Of a DNA stretch of 64,000 nt, positions 8,392 through 17,067 are shown piece after piece. How positions within the stretch are numbered: the first letter of the stretch is position 1; the number at the start of each line of letters is the position of its first letter. Under the pieces are notes generated by a model that was not told where the DNA came from, did not search any database, and saw nothing but the letters and a program-made list of their open reading frames with translations. Origin of the DNA: Halobacteriales archaeon QS_4_69_225 (lineage in GTDB: Archaea > Halobacteriota > Halobacteria > Halobacteriales > Haloarculaceae); assembly GCA_003020965.1 (NCBI GenBank), contig PXRL01000026.1, forward strand, positions 124,001-188,000. Direction: 5' to 3'. Made by a program: the position numbers and the translations under genes.

Positions 8392-10245
8392 TCAGTCGTA
8401 CGTTTCCCGCTCGGCGACCTGGACCTCGGTGCCGTCGTTGCGCACGACGACGCGGCCCGTCCCGTCGACGACTCGGTGTTCGAGGGTGAGGCCGTCGACG
8501 GCGACGGTGTCGTTGGCCGGCGGCACCGGCGCCGACCCGGCCGTCGAGCCGTTCGCCTGCACCCGGAGCTCGAAGCCGTTCGTCGTCGGCGCGAGTTCGA
8601 CCGCCCGGCCGTCGACCCGGACGTCGGCCCGCGCCGGCGGCGAGCGGTACGACCGGGTCGTCTCGCCGTCGTGGTGGAGATCGACCGCGTAGACGCTGTC
8701 GTTGCCGACGACCTCCCAGCCGGTCCGGTTGGCCTCCAGCGTTTCCCGCCAGGTCACCCCGCCGACGACGACCGTCCGGTTGCCGGCGAAGGCCAGCGTC
8801 TGCTCCCGGACCGCCGGAGTCCACAGCTGGCGGGCCGGACTGGTGAGGATGACGCCCGAGACGTTGACGGAGTCGCTCACGTTGCCGACCTCGACCAGCC
8901 GGTCCTGGCCGACGGTGACGTTCTCGCCGTAGGCAACCCGGTAGTCGCGGACCTCGACGGACTCCGAACCGGGGACGCCGGCCCCGTCGACGACGACGAG
9001 CCCGGCCGGTATCGCCGGCGTCGCGACGAGCACGGCCGCGACGGCGACGGCCGCGGCGGCGGTTCGGCGGCGGGTGACCGGCGAGGCGGCGACACCGTCG
9101 GGCAGCAGCGGCGGCAGCGCCGGCACCGACAGCAGCACCCAGGCGGAAACGAGGCCGGCGATTCCGACCCCGTTGAGTTCGCCCTCGACGGCCGCCCAGG
9201 CGCCGCCGGCGAGCACGCCGCCGGCGACGAAGACGAGCCAGACGACCCCGAGCCGGCGCCGGTTCGGGGCCCGCGGCAGAACCGACAGCGGCCGCGGGAG
9301 CGGTCGGTTGCTGGCGCCGGCGGCAGCGGCCACCAGCACCGACAGTACGGCGACGAGCGCGACGCCCGCCCCGCGGTAGAGGACGAACGTCTCGCCGTCG
9401 GTCGAGACGAGCAGCCACAGCGCCTGGACGGTCCCGAGCAGGAAGGTCCCGACGAACACCCGATCGAGGGCCGGCCGCCGGCCGCGGCGGCGCAGCAGCA
9501 GCGACCCGGCGACGACGCCCAGCAGGAATCCGAGCATGTGCGCCTGGAAGGCGATGCCGGCCCACGCCGGCAGCGACGGGCCGCTCGCCTCGAACGTCGC
9601 CCGGACGATCGGCTCCGTCAGCGCCGTGTACACCGTCCCGACCGCGCTCGCGGCGACGACGGCCACCACAGTCGTCACCGGGTACGTGATCACCGCGAAG
9701 CCCGCGATGGCGAAGACCGCGCCGGAAAAGCCCAGCCCCGGCCCGGCGGCGAACGCCGACGTGACGAACGCCGCCAGCAGCAGCACCGCCGGGAAGACGA
9801 CCAGCGCCCGGACAGCCGGACGGCCGAGAAGTCCCGACCCGGCCGTCGGACCGCCGAGCCGGTCGCGGCCGCGGGCCGACGGCGGGTAGTGTCCCCAGGC
9901 GTACTCAACGATCGGCGCGAACGCCAGCGTCCCCGCCATGTTGCCGACGATGTGGCCCGGCGAGCCGTGGGCGATGCCGGCCGTCAGCAGCCCCGTCGGG
10001 TAGAAGTACGACCACGTGACGAACGGGTAGATGACCGGCGTCTCCCAGTGCCGGAGGCCGTTCTGTGCGAACAGGTAAAAGCCGACCACGACGGCGATCG
10101 TGACGAGCGTCCCCCACGGCACCCCGAGGACGAACCGGTCCGTCAGGCGTGCGCGCCAGCGGCCGCGACCCTCGTAGTACCAGACGACGCCGAGCGCGAA
10201 GGTCAGGGCGGCGACGAGACCGACCCGCGTTGGCGTGACTACCAT
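8392..10245 (-). CDS. Rhomboid-family intramembrane protease with C-terminal extracytoplasmic domain
   Basis: 617 residues. The first ~250 residues form a six-span rhomboid fold: HGSPGHIVGNM near the expected loop, the serine motif GFSGAVFAIAGF, and a later histidine in FQAHMLGFLLG, giving a plausible Ser-His dyad. Several more spans follow (to about residue 430), then a ~190-residue soluble domain beginning VEVRDYRVAYGENVTVG, probably outside the cell, which I do not recognise. Rhomboids cut transmembrane substrates; the target here is unknown. The ATG at 10245 gives a short polar N-terminus before the first span. Convergent neighbours are absent; it is transcribed alone between nadA and the amidohydrolase. 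Confidence 0.85.
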   Translation of the reverse strand: MVVTPTRVGLVAALTFALGVVWYYEGRGRWRARLTDRFVLGVPWGTLVTIAVVVGFYLFAQNGLRHWETPVIYPFVTWSYFYPTGLLTAGIAHGSPGHIVGNMAGTLAFAPIVEYAWGHYPPSARGRDRLGGPTAGSGLLGRPAVRALVVFPAVLLLAAFVTSAFAAGPGLGFSGAVFAIAGFAVITYPVTTVVAVVAASAVGTVYTALTEPIVRATFEASGPSLPAWAGIAFQAHMLGFLLGVVAGSLLLRRRGRRPALDRVFVGTFLLGTVQALWLLVSTDGETFVLYRGAGVALVAVLSVLVAAAAGASNRPLPRPLSVLPRAPNRRRLGVVWLVFVAGGVLAGGAWAAVEGELNGVGIAGLVSAWVLLSVPALPPLLPDGVAASPVTRRRTAAAAVAVAAVLVATPAIPAGLVVVDGAGVPGSESVEVRDYRVAYGENVTVGQDRLVEVGNVSDSVNVSGVILTSPARQLWTPAVREQTLAFAGNRTVVVGGVTWRETLEANRTGWEVVGNDSVYAVDLHHDGETTRSYRSPPARADVRVDGRAVELAPTTNGFELRVQANGSTAGSAPVPPANDTVAVDGLTLEHRVVDGTGRVVVRNDGTEVQVAERETYD

Positions 10246-10373
10246 CGACGGGACGTTCGGGCGCCGGCGTCATATATCCGGCTCCATCGCGGCGGCCGCG
10301 CCCGCGTCCGATCGCCTCGCCAGCGTCAGTTCGACCCCAGTTGCGAGCTCGACGGCGGACCTCGCGGCGGCGG

Positions 10374-11879
10374 TCAGGCTTCGTACACGATTTCGCCGTC
10401 GACGACCGTCATCGCCACGTCGATGTCGGCGATAGCGTCGTCGTCGACCGACCACGGCGAGTCGGCGAGAACGACGAAATCCGCCCGCTTGCCGGGCTCG
10501 ACGGTCCCGAAGCGGTCCTCGGCGAAGCCGGCGTAGGCCGCCCCGGAGGTGTAGGCCTGTAGCGCCTCCGTGACGCCGAGCCGCTGGCCCGGTTCCGGCG
10601 CCGTGATCGTCTGCTGGACGCCGTACAGCGGGTCCAGCGGCATGCAGTCGCTGCCGAACGCCAGCGGCACGTCCGCCTCGATGACGTCGGCGAAGCGGTT
10701 CGACGCCGCCGTCCGCTCGGCGCCCAGCCGGTCCTCGTAGAGGCCGCCCTCGCGGGCCCACCGCAGGAAGTTCGGTTGCATCGACGCGACGACGCCTTCG
10801 AGTTCCGACGGCTCCCCCGGCAGCAGTTCGGCGTGCTCGACCCGGTGGCGCGCCGACGGGTCGTCGGGCAGCGCCGCCAGCGTCTCCGCGACCGCCTCGT
10901 CGCCGATGGCGTGGACCGCCAGCTGCATCCCCAGTGCCTCGACGCGCTCGACGACCGACTCCAGTTCCGCCGGCGGGACGACCCACTCGCCGGTCCCCTC
11001 GCGGTCGGCGTAGGACTCGGCGAGTTTCGCCGTGCCAGCGCCGAGCGACCCGTCGGTGTAGGTCTTGACCCCGCCGACCTCGAGGTACTCGCCGCCGTGG
11101 TTCGTCGTCAGCCCCGTCTCCGCGACGGCGTCGAGGTGGTCCGCCCAGTAGTAGAGCCGCACCCGCAGGTCCAGCTCGTCGTCGACCGCAAGCGAGCGGT
11201 ACGCCGCCGGCGCGTCGGAGTGCCGCACCATGTCGTGGACGCCGGTCACGCCCCGCTCGTGGGCGAAGTCACGGGCCGCCGCGACCAGTTCCCGCGTCTC
11301 CTCGCGACCGGGAGCGGTCTCGGTCCGGAGGAACTCCGCGGCGTCCTCGCGGACCACGCCCGTCGGCCCGCCGTCCTCGCGGGCGACGCCCGACTCGGGC
11401 AGTTCGTCGCCGTACCGCTCGAGGACGACCGAGTTGACCGAGGCGGTGTGGAGGTCCTCGCGGAAGGCGACGACCGGCCGGTCGTCGGCCACCGCGTCCA
11501 GCTCCTCGCGGGTCAGATACGCACCCGAGGGCCACGTCGACTCGTCGTAGCCGTAGCCGAGCACCCACTCCTCGCCGGGCGCCTCGCGGAGTAGCTCCAG
11601 CGCAGTCTCGCGGTCGTCGGCCGCCCCGAGGTCCGCGTGGACCAGTCGGCGGCCCACCACCTCCATGTGGGTGTGAGCGTCGATGAATCCGGGCAAGAGG
11701 ACGCCGCCTCCGCAGTCGACGACGTCGGTGTCGACGCCGGTGAGGAACTCGATCTCGTACTCCGAATCGACCCGGACGACCCGGCCGTCTCGGACGGCGA
11801 CGGCCTCGTGGGTCTCGTCCGGCTCCCCGAGAGTATGCACCTCGGCGTTCCTGAACACGCGGTCGGCGGCCTCAGTCAT
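10374..11879 (-). CDS. Amidohydrolase (YtcJ-like, metal-dependent)
   Basis: 501 residues from the ATG at 11879. The N-terminal strand domain ends in GGVLLPGFIDAHTHMEVVG, whose HTH motif provides metal ligands. GVTGVHDMV, LAVHAIGDEAV, HRVEHAELLPG and FGSDCMPLDPLYGVQ are the remaining family blocks, with the terminal Asp in GSDC. Such enzymes hydrolyse amide or formamide bonds in diverse substrates; this one cannot be assigned further. The ORF track extends 70 residues upstream into a region antisense to hmgA's start, so the shorter start is used. It is divergent from hmgA with 118 bp between start codons. Confidence 0.87.
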   Translation of the reverse strand: MTEAADRVFRNAEVHTLGEPDETHEAVAVRDGRVVRVDSEYEIEFLTGVDTDVVDCGGGVLLPGFIDAHTHMEVVGRRLVHADLGAADDRETALELLREAPGEEWVLGYGYDESTWPSGAYLTREELDAVADDRPVVAFREDLHTASVNSVVLERYGDELPESGVAREDGGPTGVVREDAAEFLRTETAPGREETRELVAAARDFAHERGVTGVHDMVRHSDAPAAYRSLAVDDELDLRVRLYYWADHLDAVAETGLTTNHGGEYLEVGGVKTYTDGSLGAGTAKLAESYADREGTGEWVVPPAELESVVERVEALGMQLAVHAIGDEAVAETLAALPDDPSARHRVEHAELLPGEPSELEGVVASMQPNFLRWAREGGLYEDRLGAERTAASNRFADVIEADVPLAFGSDCMPLDPLYGVQQTITAPEPGQRLGVTEALQAYTSGAAYAGFAEDRFGTVEPGKRADFVVLADSPWSVDDDAIADIDVAMTVVDGEIVYEA

Positions 11880-11997
11880 ACCGGACGGCAGGGCGGCTCG
11901 GTTTATCAAACGGTCGCTCGGCCCCGCGACGCGGCTGCCGGTCGTCGGGAGCCGCCCGCGACGGAACGCCTTAGTCGTCGGGCCGCGACCGGTCGGT

Positions 11998-13206
11998 ATG
12001 GACACCGAGGAGCTCGTCGCGGCCGTCCGGGACGGCGAGTTGCGCCTGCACGAACTCGAAGCACACGCGGACGCCGACGCCGCCGCCACGGCACGCCGCC
12101 GGCTGCTGACCGAGGAGACCGACGCCGACCTCGAGACCGTCGGCGCCTACGGCTTCGACGCCGCCGACGCCGGGTCGAACATCGAGAACGCCCTCGGCGC
12201 CGCGCAGGTGCCGATGGGCGTCGTCGGCCCGGTCGAGATCGACGGCGGCGCCGTCGACGGCCAGCGGTACCTCCCGCTGGCGACGACCGAGGGGGCCCTC
12301 GTGGCGTCGGTCAACCGCGGCTGTGCGGCGATCGGCGCCGCCGGCGGCGCGACCGCCCGGGTGCTGCGGAACGCCATGACGCGGGCGCCGGTGTTCCGCG
12401 TGGCCGACGTCGGCGAGGCAGACACGGTCGCCTCCTGGGTCCGGGACAACGTCGAGGCGCTCGCCGAGGCCGCCGAGGCGACGACCGGCCACGGCGAGCT
12501 GCGGGAGGTGACGCCGTACGTCGTCGGCGACAGCATCTTCCTCCGCTTCGCTTACGACACCAAGGACGCCATGGGGATGAACATGGCCACCATCGCGACG
12601 GAGGCCGCCTGCGATGTCGTCGAGACCGAAACGCCCGCCGAACTGGTCGCGCTGTCGGGCAACCTCTGTTCGGACAAGAAACCCGCCGCCGTCAACAGCG
12701 TCGAGGGCCGCGGCCGGACCGTCGCCGCCGACGTCGAGATTCCGGGCGACGTCGTCGAGAGCTACTTCGACACGACGCCGGCGGCCATCGTCGAGGCCAA
12801 CACCCGCAAGAACCTCGTCGGCTCGGCGAAGGCCGGCTCGCTGGGCTTCAACGCCCACGCCGCCAACACCGTCGCCGCCGCCTTCCTCGCGACCGGTCAG
12901 GACATGGCCCAGGTCGTCGAGGGCGCAAACGCCATCACGACCGCCGAGGTCCGGGACGGGGCGCTGTACGCCAGCATCACCCTCGCGTCGCTGGAGGTCG
13001 GCACGGTCGGCGGCGGGACGACACTCCCGACGCAGGCCGAGGCGCTGGACGTCGTCGGCGTCGGCGGCGGCGGCGACCCCGCCGGGTCGAACGCCGACGC
13101 GCTGGCGGAGGTCATCGCGACCGCGGCGCTCGGCGGCGAACTGTCGCTACTCGGGGCGCTGGCGTCCGACAACCTCGCCAGCTCCCACGAGGAACTGGGC
13201 CGGTAA
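11998..13206 (+). CDS. hmgA: Hydroxymethylglutaryl-CoA reductase (NADPH)
   Basis: 402 residues, class I archaeal length. It makes mevalonate from HMG-CoA for isoprenoid lipids and is the target of statins in haloarchaea. Expected blocks are all present: ENALGAAQVPMGVVGPVEI, the lysine in SDKKPAAVN, DAMGMNMATIATEA, GTVGGGTTLPTQ and the C-terminal catalytic histidine in SSHEELGR. The ATG at 11998 starts the known N-terminus; the 105-residue upstream extension in the ORF track is antisense to the amidohydrolase. Transcribed alone. Confidence 0.96.
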   Translation: MDTEELVAAVRDGELRLHELEAHADADAAATARRRLLTEETDADLETVGAYGFDAADAGSNIENALGAAQVPMGVVGPVEIDGGAVDGQRYLPLATTEGALVASVNRGCAAIGAAGGATARVLRNAMTRAPVFRVADVGEADTVASWVRDNVEALAEAAEATTGHGELREVTPYVVGDSIFLRFAYDTKDAMGMNMATIATEAACDVVETETPAELVALSGNLCSDKKPAAVNSVEGRGRTVAADVEIPGDVVESYFDTTPAAIVEANTRKNLVGSAKAGSLGFNAHAANTVAAAFLATGQDMAQVVEGANAITTAEVRDGALYASITLASLEVGTVGGGTTLPTQAEALDVVGVGGGGDPAGSNADALAEVIATAALGGELSLLGALASDNLASSHEELGR

Positions 13207-13233
13207 CGGGCGGCGGCGCCGCGGCGAGTCGGG

Positions 13234-13566
13234 TCAGTCCCCGCTCGATTCGACCCGGTCCTCGACGCGCTGGCTCACCTGCAGCGCGAGGCCGGCGACC
13301 AGCAGCGAGCCGACCGCCAGCAGGACGACGGTGTCGCCGGCGCCGAAGACGCCGAAGAAGCCGAAGCCGAGAGCGAAGAACCCCCAGCCGGCGGCGGCCC
13401 GGGGCTCGTCGCCGGCCGCGTGGACGACGGCGGCCGCGAGGAGGACGACGGCACCGCCGCCGACGAACAGCCCGTTCGACAGCCCGACGACGAGGTCGGC
13501 CAGCAGCACCACGGCCAGCCCGCCGACGACGATGGGTCGGCTGTACGTCGTCGGCTCGCGTTCCAT
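13234..13566 (-). CDS. Small multi-span membrane protein, unknown function
   Basis: 110 residues with three to four hydrophobic spans (about 11-30, 33-50, 58-75 and 77-95) and a short polar, charged C-terminus. There is no recognisable motif. It ends 27 bp from hmgA (convergent) and lies just downstream of the 13606 membrane gene on the same strand, so it may be the distal gene of a three-gene membrane/zinc-ribbon cluster starting at 14522. Confidence 0.65.
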   Translation of the reverse strand: MEREPTTYSRPIVVGGLAVVLLADLVVGLSNGLFVGGGAVVLLAAAVVHAAGDEPRAAAGWGFFALGFGFFGVFGAGDTVVLLAVGSLLVAGLALQVSQRVEDRVESSGD

Positions 13567-13605
13567 ACCGGCCGGACGGCCGACCGGTACAAAGCGCCGT
13601 CGGAG

Positions 13606-14022
13606 TCAGCCCGCGGCGACGAGGCCGGCCACGAGCCAGAGACAGCCGCCGAGCAGCACCGCGAACCCGGCGAAGAGGACGACCCCGCTGCCGAGGGCGG
13701 TGCCGACCGCAACGAGCGCCCAGCCGGCGCCGCCGACGGCGTGGGCGATGCCGATCCGGCGCCGGCCCCGGCGGAGGTAGGCGGTACCGCCGAACGACAG
13801 CCCGACGGCGACGACGATCACCGACAGGAAGGCGACCGGCAGCCGCGTTCCGCCGACCGCCAGCGGGTCGACGAGCGGCTCCGCGAGAAAAAGTAGCCCC
13901 CCGACGCCGACCGCGAGACCGATGACCGCCGGCACCGGGTCGAACTCCGCGGCGTCGCCGTCGCCAGCCGGGCCGACGTCGGCGGGGCCGAACCGGAACT
14001 CGCGGTCGTCGTCGCCGCTCAC
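13606..14022 (-). CDS. Four-span membrane protein translationally coupled to the DUF5817 gene
   Basis: 138 residues from a GTG at 14022 that overlaps the TGA of the upstream gene (GTGA), so the two are almost certainly co-translated. An acidic N-terminal tail (~30 residues) is followed by hydrophobic spans at about 31-50, 58-78, 88-106 and 110-133. No enzymatic motif is visible. The ORF track's longer version starting at 14451 is the antisense-like extension through the upstream gene and is rejected. Confidence 0.7.
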   Translation of the reverse strand: MSGDDDREFRFGPADVGPAGDGDAAEFDPVPAVIGLAVGVGGLLFLAEPLVDPLAVGGTRLPVAFLSVIVVAVGLSFGGTAYLRRGRRRIGIAHAVGGAGWALVAVGTALGSGVVLFAGFAVLLGGCLWLVAGLVAAG

Positions 14023-14522
14023 AGCGTCCGGTAGACGCCGTCGCTTTCGGTCACCTCGCCGGCCTGCCGGAGCTTCTCGAGGGCCCGCTCGACGTACGAC
14101 TCCGGGACGCCCGCCTCGGCGGCGTACTCGCGGACGGCGTCGGCGGTCGGCTCCTCGAGGTCGGCCAGCGCGTCGAGGACGACCTGTCGCCGGCTCCGGG
14201 AGCCGCCGCCTTCGGTCGCGCGCTCGCCGGCCGCCGTGGCGGCCTCGGCGTCCAGTCCGGCCGCCGAGAGGTACGCCTCGTCGCTCATGCCGACCTCGTC
14301 GGGGTCGATCTCCGCCGGGTCGACGAACTCCCCCTCGTCGGCCCGGTCGGCCAACATCGACCCCCGGACGCGGGCGGCCGCCTCGGAACTGTCCGTCTCG
14401 GCGAAGGCCTTCAGCTTCTCGAAGCGGTGTCGCGTCCGACAGCGGGGACACTGCGTCGTCTCCGGTCGCCCCTCGACGACCCAGAGGTGCTGACAGTCCG
14501 AGCAGCCCACGACCGAGTACAT
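14019..14522 (-). CDS. DUF5817 zinc-ribbon protein
   Basis: 167 residues from the ATG at 14522. The N-terminus MYSVVGCSDCQHLWVVEG followed by TQCPRCRTRH forms a CxxC...CxxC zinc ribbon. A charged linker follows, then a C-terminal winged-helix-like segment (about 110-165: VVLDALADLEEPTADAVREY ending EVTESDGVYRTL). This layout matches haloarchaeal DUF5817 proteins; the combination suggests nucleic-acid or RNA-polymerase association, but that is inference. It heads a coupled pair with the 13606 membrane gene. The ATG nine codons upstream in the track precedes less conserved sequence. Confidence 0.75.
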   Translation of the reverse strand: MYSVVGCSDCQHLWVVEGRPETTQCPRCRTRHRFEKLKAFAETDSSEAAARVRGSMLADRADEGEFVDPAEIDPDEVGMSDEAYLSAAGLDAEAATAAGERATEGGGSRSRRQVVLDALADLEEPTADAVREYAAEAGVPESYVERALEKLRQAGEVTESDGVYRTL

Positions 14523-14616
14523 ACCGCCTCTCACGACGTCGCAGGACAAAAACCCAGGGCTGCCGCGGGCGGTTGTGTTTCGTTAAGCAATGCTGGCGGA
14601 AAATTCACCGCCGGGC

Positions 14617-14903
14617 GGGACTGGAAGGGGCGGGCTCTCGGCGAGCGAGACGACGCAAGCAGCGAGGGACCTCCGGTCCCTCGGGCCGCTCGCGCGGCGC
14701 CGCCGCGCGAGGAGACCGCAGGACGCAGTCCGAGGACCGTGGTTCGAAAGACGGCTCCCCGAGCCGTCTTTCGTCATTGCGGGAAATCGAAGATTTCCCG
14801 CTTGCAGTCAGAACGCGATGCGTTCTGACGACATCACGAGAGAGCTTCGCTCTCTCGAACGACAGCGAGTCGCAGCCGCCGAGAGCGCAGGGGCTTCCGG
14901 GGT
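14617..14903. repeat. Hairpin-array element A (six hairpins with 3-nt loops inside a closing stem)
   Basis: Between the DUF5817 gene and the aldolase, six perfect hairpins follow one another: 14663-14683 (9 bp), 14689-14711 (10 bp), 14745-14773 (13 bp), 14779-14801 (10 bp), 14807-14829 (10 bp) and 14837-14857 (9 bp). Every loop is three nucleotides (TCC, GCC, CCC, GAA, GAT, TTC). They are enclosed by GCTCTCGGCG at 14634-14643 pairing with CGCCGAGAGC at 14877-14886, and outside that by GGAAG (14623-14627) facing CTTCC (14894-14898). There is no credible ORF. Element B at 21401 shares its plan. It could be a structured RNA or a mobile repeat; strand is undecided. Confidence 0.8.
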
Positions 14904-14992
14904 CTTGTCCACTCCGTTCACATCGTATTTACTCTTGACAGTAGCACCCTACAGGCCGAAACCCACAACTGGCCGGCGGCCGCTCTCGGGAT

Positions 14993-15865
14993 ATGGAGGG
15001 TATCGGACCGCCGCTCGTCACCCCGTTCGACGCCGACGGCGACGTCGACCACGACCGCCTGCGCGAGCTCGTCGCGTGGCTCGAGACCCGCGGCGTCGAC
15101 TTCCTCGTCCCCTGCGGCTCGAACGGCGAGGCCGAACTGCTGGGCGCCGCCGAGCGGACGGCCGTCGTCGAGACGGTCGCGGAGGCGGCGTCCGTTCCCG
15201 TCCTCGCCGGCACGGGCCGGCCGGGGACCCAGGAGACGGTCGAGGCCACCGCCGCGGCCGCCGAGGCGGGCGCCGACGCCGCCCTCGTCGTCACCCCGTT
15301 CTACTACCGCCACGACCAAGCCGCGCTGGCGGCCCACTACCGGACGGTCGCCGACGCCGCGTCGATCCCCGTTTACCTGTACTCGGTGCCGAGCTACACC
15401 GACGTCCGGCTGGCGCCGAAAACGGTCGGGGAGCTGGCCGGCCATTCGAACGTCGCCGGGATGAAAGACTCCAGCGGCGACGTCGACGCGTTCGTCCGGA
15501 CGCGGCGGGCGACCGCCGACGAGTCGTTCGACCTGCTGGTCGGCAGCGGCGGCGTCCTGGCGCAGGCGCTTGCGGCCGGCGGCGACGGCGGCGTGTTGGC
15601 GCTGGCGAACGTCGCTCCGGCGGCGACGACGGCGGTGTACGACGCCTTCGCGGCCGGCGACGCGGAGCGCGCCCGGGCGCTGAACGCCGACCTCGTCGCG
15701 TTGAACCGGGCGGTGACCGCCGAGTTCGGCGTCCCCGGGCTGAAGAAGGCGATGCGGGCCCGCGGCGCCCCGGCCGGCCACGCCCGGTCGCCGCACCGAC
15801 CGCCCGACGAGGCGGCGACCGAGCGGCTGGCGTCGCTGCTCGAGGCGGCCGGACTCGACGACTGA
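14993..15865 (+). CDS. Dihydrodipicolinate synthase/N-acetylneuraminate lyase family aldolase
   Basis: 290 residues, a full (beta/alpha)8 class I aldolase. The pyruvate-binding loop reads CGSNGEAELL (family GTxGE), the tyrosine is in YLYSVPSY and the Schiff-base lysine is in GMKDSSGD. Members either condense pyruvate with aspartate semialdehyde (DapA, lysine pathway) or cleave 2-keto-3-deoxy sugar acids. The neighbourhood has no lysine genes, so a sugar-acid or other keto-acid aldolase is at least as likely. It lies between hairpin element A and the inverted-repeat element; nothing suggests an operon. Confidence 0.85.
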   Translation: MEGIGPPLVTPFDADGDVDHDRLRELVAWLETRGVDFLVPCGSNGEAELLGAAERTAVVETVAEAASVPVLAGTGRPGTQETVEATAAAAEAGADAALVVTPFYYRHDQAALAAHYRTVADAASIPVYLYSVPSYTDVRLAPKTVGELAGHSNVAGMKDSSGDVDAFVRTRRATADESFDLLVGSGGVLAQALAAGGDGGVLALANVAPAATTAVYDAFAAGDAERARALNADLVALNRAVTAEFGVPGLKKAMRARGAPAGHARSPHRPPDEAATERLASLLEAAGLDD

Positions 15866-15888
15866 GCCCACCGATCGTCGGAGGGCTC

Positions 15889-15997
15889 ATACTGCCGGCT
15901 GTAACTACCTGAAGCGGTCACATCCAAGAATGGGGTTGTGAACGGCATCCGAACGGATATCGTCAAATAATCTCGAAAGAATTACAGCCGGCAGTAT
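15889..15997. repeat. 109-bp inverted-repeat element, copy 1
   Basis: A perfect 16-bp terminal inverted repeat, ATACTGCCGGCTGTAA at 15889-15904 and its reverse complement at 15982-15997, encloses about 77 bp that are AT-richer than the surroundings. A second copy at 47249-47355 shares the left end plus TACCTGAA and CTCGAAA near the right end. It lies 24 bp after the aldolase stop. It has the form of a miniature non-autonomous element; no target duplication is obvious. Confidence 0.7.
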
Positions 15998-16024
15998 CAA
16001 GATGCCGCCGGCCGTCGTCGAGAC

Positions 16025-16378
16025 ATGGAGCGCGTCGGACTCTCCGAACGGGAGACGATCGAGGCCGTCGAGCGGGTGCACCTCACGCAGCTGGCGGCCG
16101 GCGAGCGGACGAGCATCCAGGGCTTCGAGATCGAGCCGGGCGCGACCGTCCCGGAGCACAGCCACCACCACGAACAGACCGGCTTCGTCTACGAGGGCGA
16201 ACTCACCTTCCTCGTCGGCGGGGAACGGAGCGACCCGCGCGAGGTCGTCGTCGGGCCGGGCGAGTCGTTCACCATCCCGGGCGACGAGCCCCACGCCGCG
16301 GTCAACCGGGGCGACGGCGTCGTCCGCGGCGTCGACATCTTCGCGCCGGCGCGGCCCGACCCCGACTGGGCGGAGTGA
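16025..16378 (+). CDS. Cupin-domain protein
   Basis: 117 residues forming one small beta-barrel. The metal site is visible as PEHSHHHEQTGFVYEGEL (cupin motif 1, three histidines and a glutamate) and PGDEPHAAVN (motif 2, the second histidine). Single-domain cupins of this size bind a metal and serve as isomerases, dioxygenases or sensors; the substrate cannot be inferred. It starts 28 bp after the inverted-repeat element, which may therefore carry or displace its promoter. Confidence 0.82.
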   Translation: MERVGLSERETIEAVERVHLTQLAAGERTSIQGFEIEPGATVPEHSHHHEQTGFVYEGELTFLVGGERSDPREVVVGPGESFTIPGDEPHAAVNRGDGVVRGVDIFAPARPDPDWAE

Positions 16379-16494
16379 CGACGACGAGAACGACTCGATC
16401 GGGGCGGCGGGCCGCTCTCGCGCGGCGGCCGACGACGCCAACCCGTCCGCCCGCTCGGGGGTCCGCGGCCCGGTCGGGGGTCGCGTCTCCCCGG

Positions 16495-16920
16495 GCAGCG
16501 CCCACGCCGTCCGCAGAATCTCGTCGTGATGGGCGAGCGGGGGTCGATCGAGGTCGTCGCGTGGCCCGTCGGGACGGAGCCACCCGACGGCCGCGGGTTC
16601 CGGTCCCGGGGCGAGCGTTCCACCGACCGCCCGGCGCGAAACGGCGTGGTCGAAGACGACTACGTGTTCGCCGTCGGCAACTCGCCGGCCTCCACGTGCC
16701 CGCCGGGGGCCGTCCGGTCGGCGCGACTCGGGCCGATCGCACGCCGACCACGAGAACCCGCTCGATCCGACGACCGCGACGCCCGCCGCGGGAACCGGCG
16801 TGCGCCGGACCACCCGCTCGCAGTCCGAGCAGTACCTCCGGTTCCGTTCCTCAACCCGTCGGTCGCACGGACGCGTCCCGCCGCCGGGACGGCAGGTGGC
16901 AGGGAAGGTGATCGCGCCCC
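16495..16920 (-). pseudogene. Degraded NUDIX hydrolase
   Basis: No intact ORF is present, but minus-strand frames in order give NRRYCSDCERVV with PVPAAGVAVV, then in another frame APGGHVEAGELPT (the first half of a NUDIX box, GGxxExGE), then back in the first frame GEHVVVFDHAVSRRAVGG and DRPPLAHHDEIL. This is the order of a haloarchaeal zinc-ribbon NUDIX protein. The REXXEE half of the NUDIX box and about 30 residues around it are missing and at least two frameshifts are needed, so the gene is dead. Ends are approximate. Confidence 0.6.
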
Positions 16921-17067
16921 GGACGCGGGGTGCCCCGACGGGACCGTATCGGTCCCGGCGACCGGTCGTCACGGGTCCGGGGGTCGGAACCACCGGGGCC
17001 GGTCGGGACCGCTGTCCGTGACGGCGCGGCCGCTGGTCGGACGGAACGCGGAGAAGGCGACCCGAAC

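Noticed and set aside
8197-10536. 779-residue plus-strand ORF over the rhomboid gene
   Set aside because: Antisense shadow with no domain pattern; the minus strand has a full rhomboid with its active site.
14740-14760. GGTTCGAAAG, resembling a tRNA T-loop, also at 21648
   Set aside because: It is part of hairpin-array stems; no cloverleaf can be built around it.
16025-16378. Longer minus-strand ORF (15905-17842) over the cupin and icd
   Set aside because: Shadow frame across three unrelated loci; only its NUDIX-like middle is meaningful and that is treated as a pseudogene.
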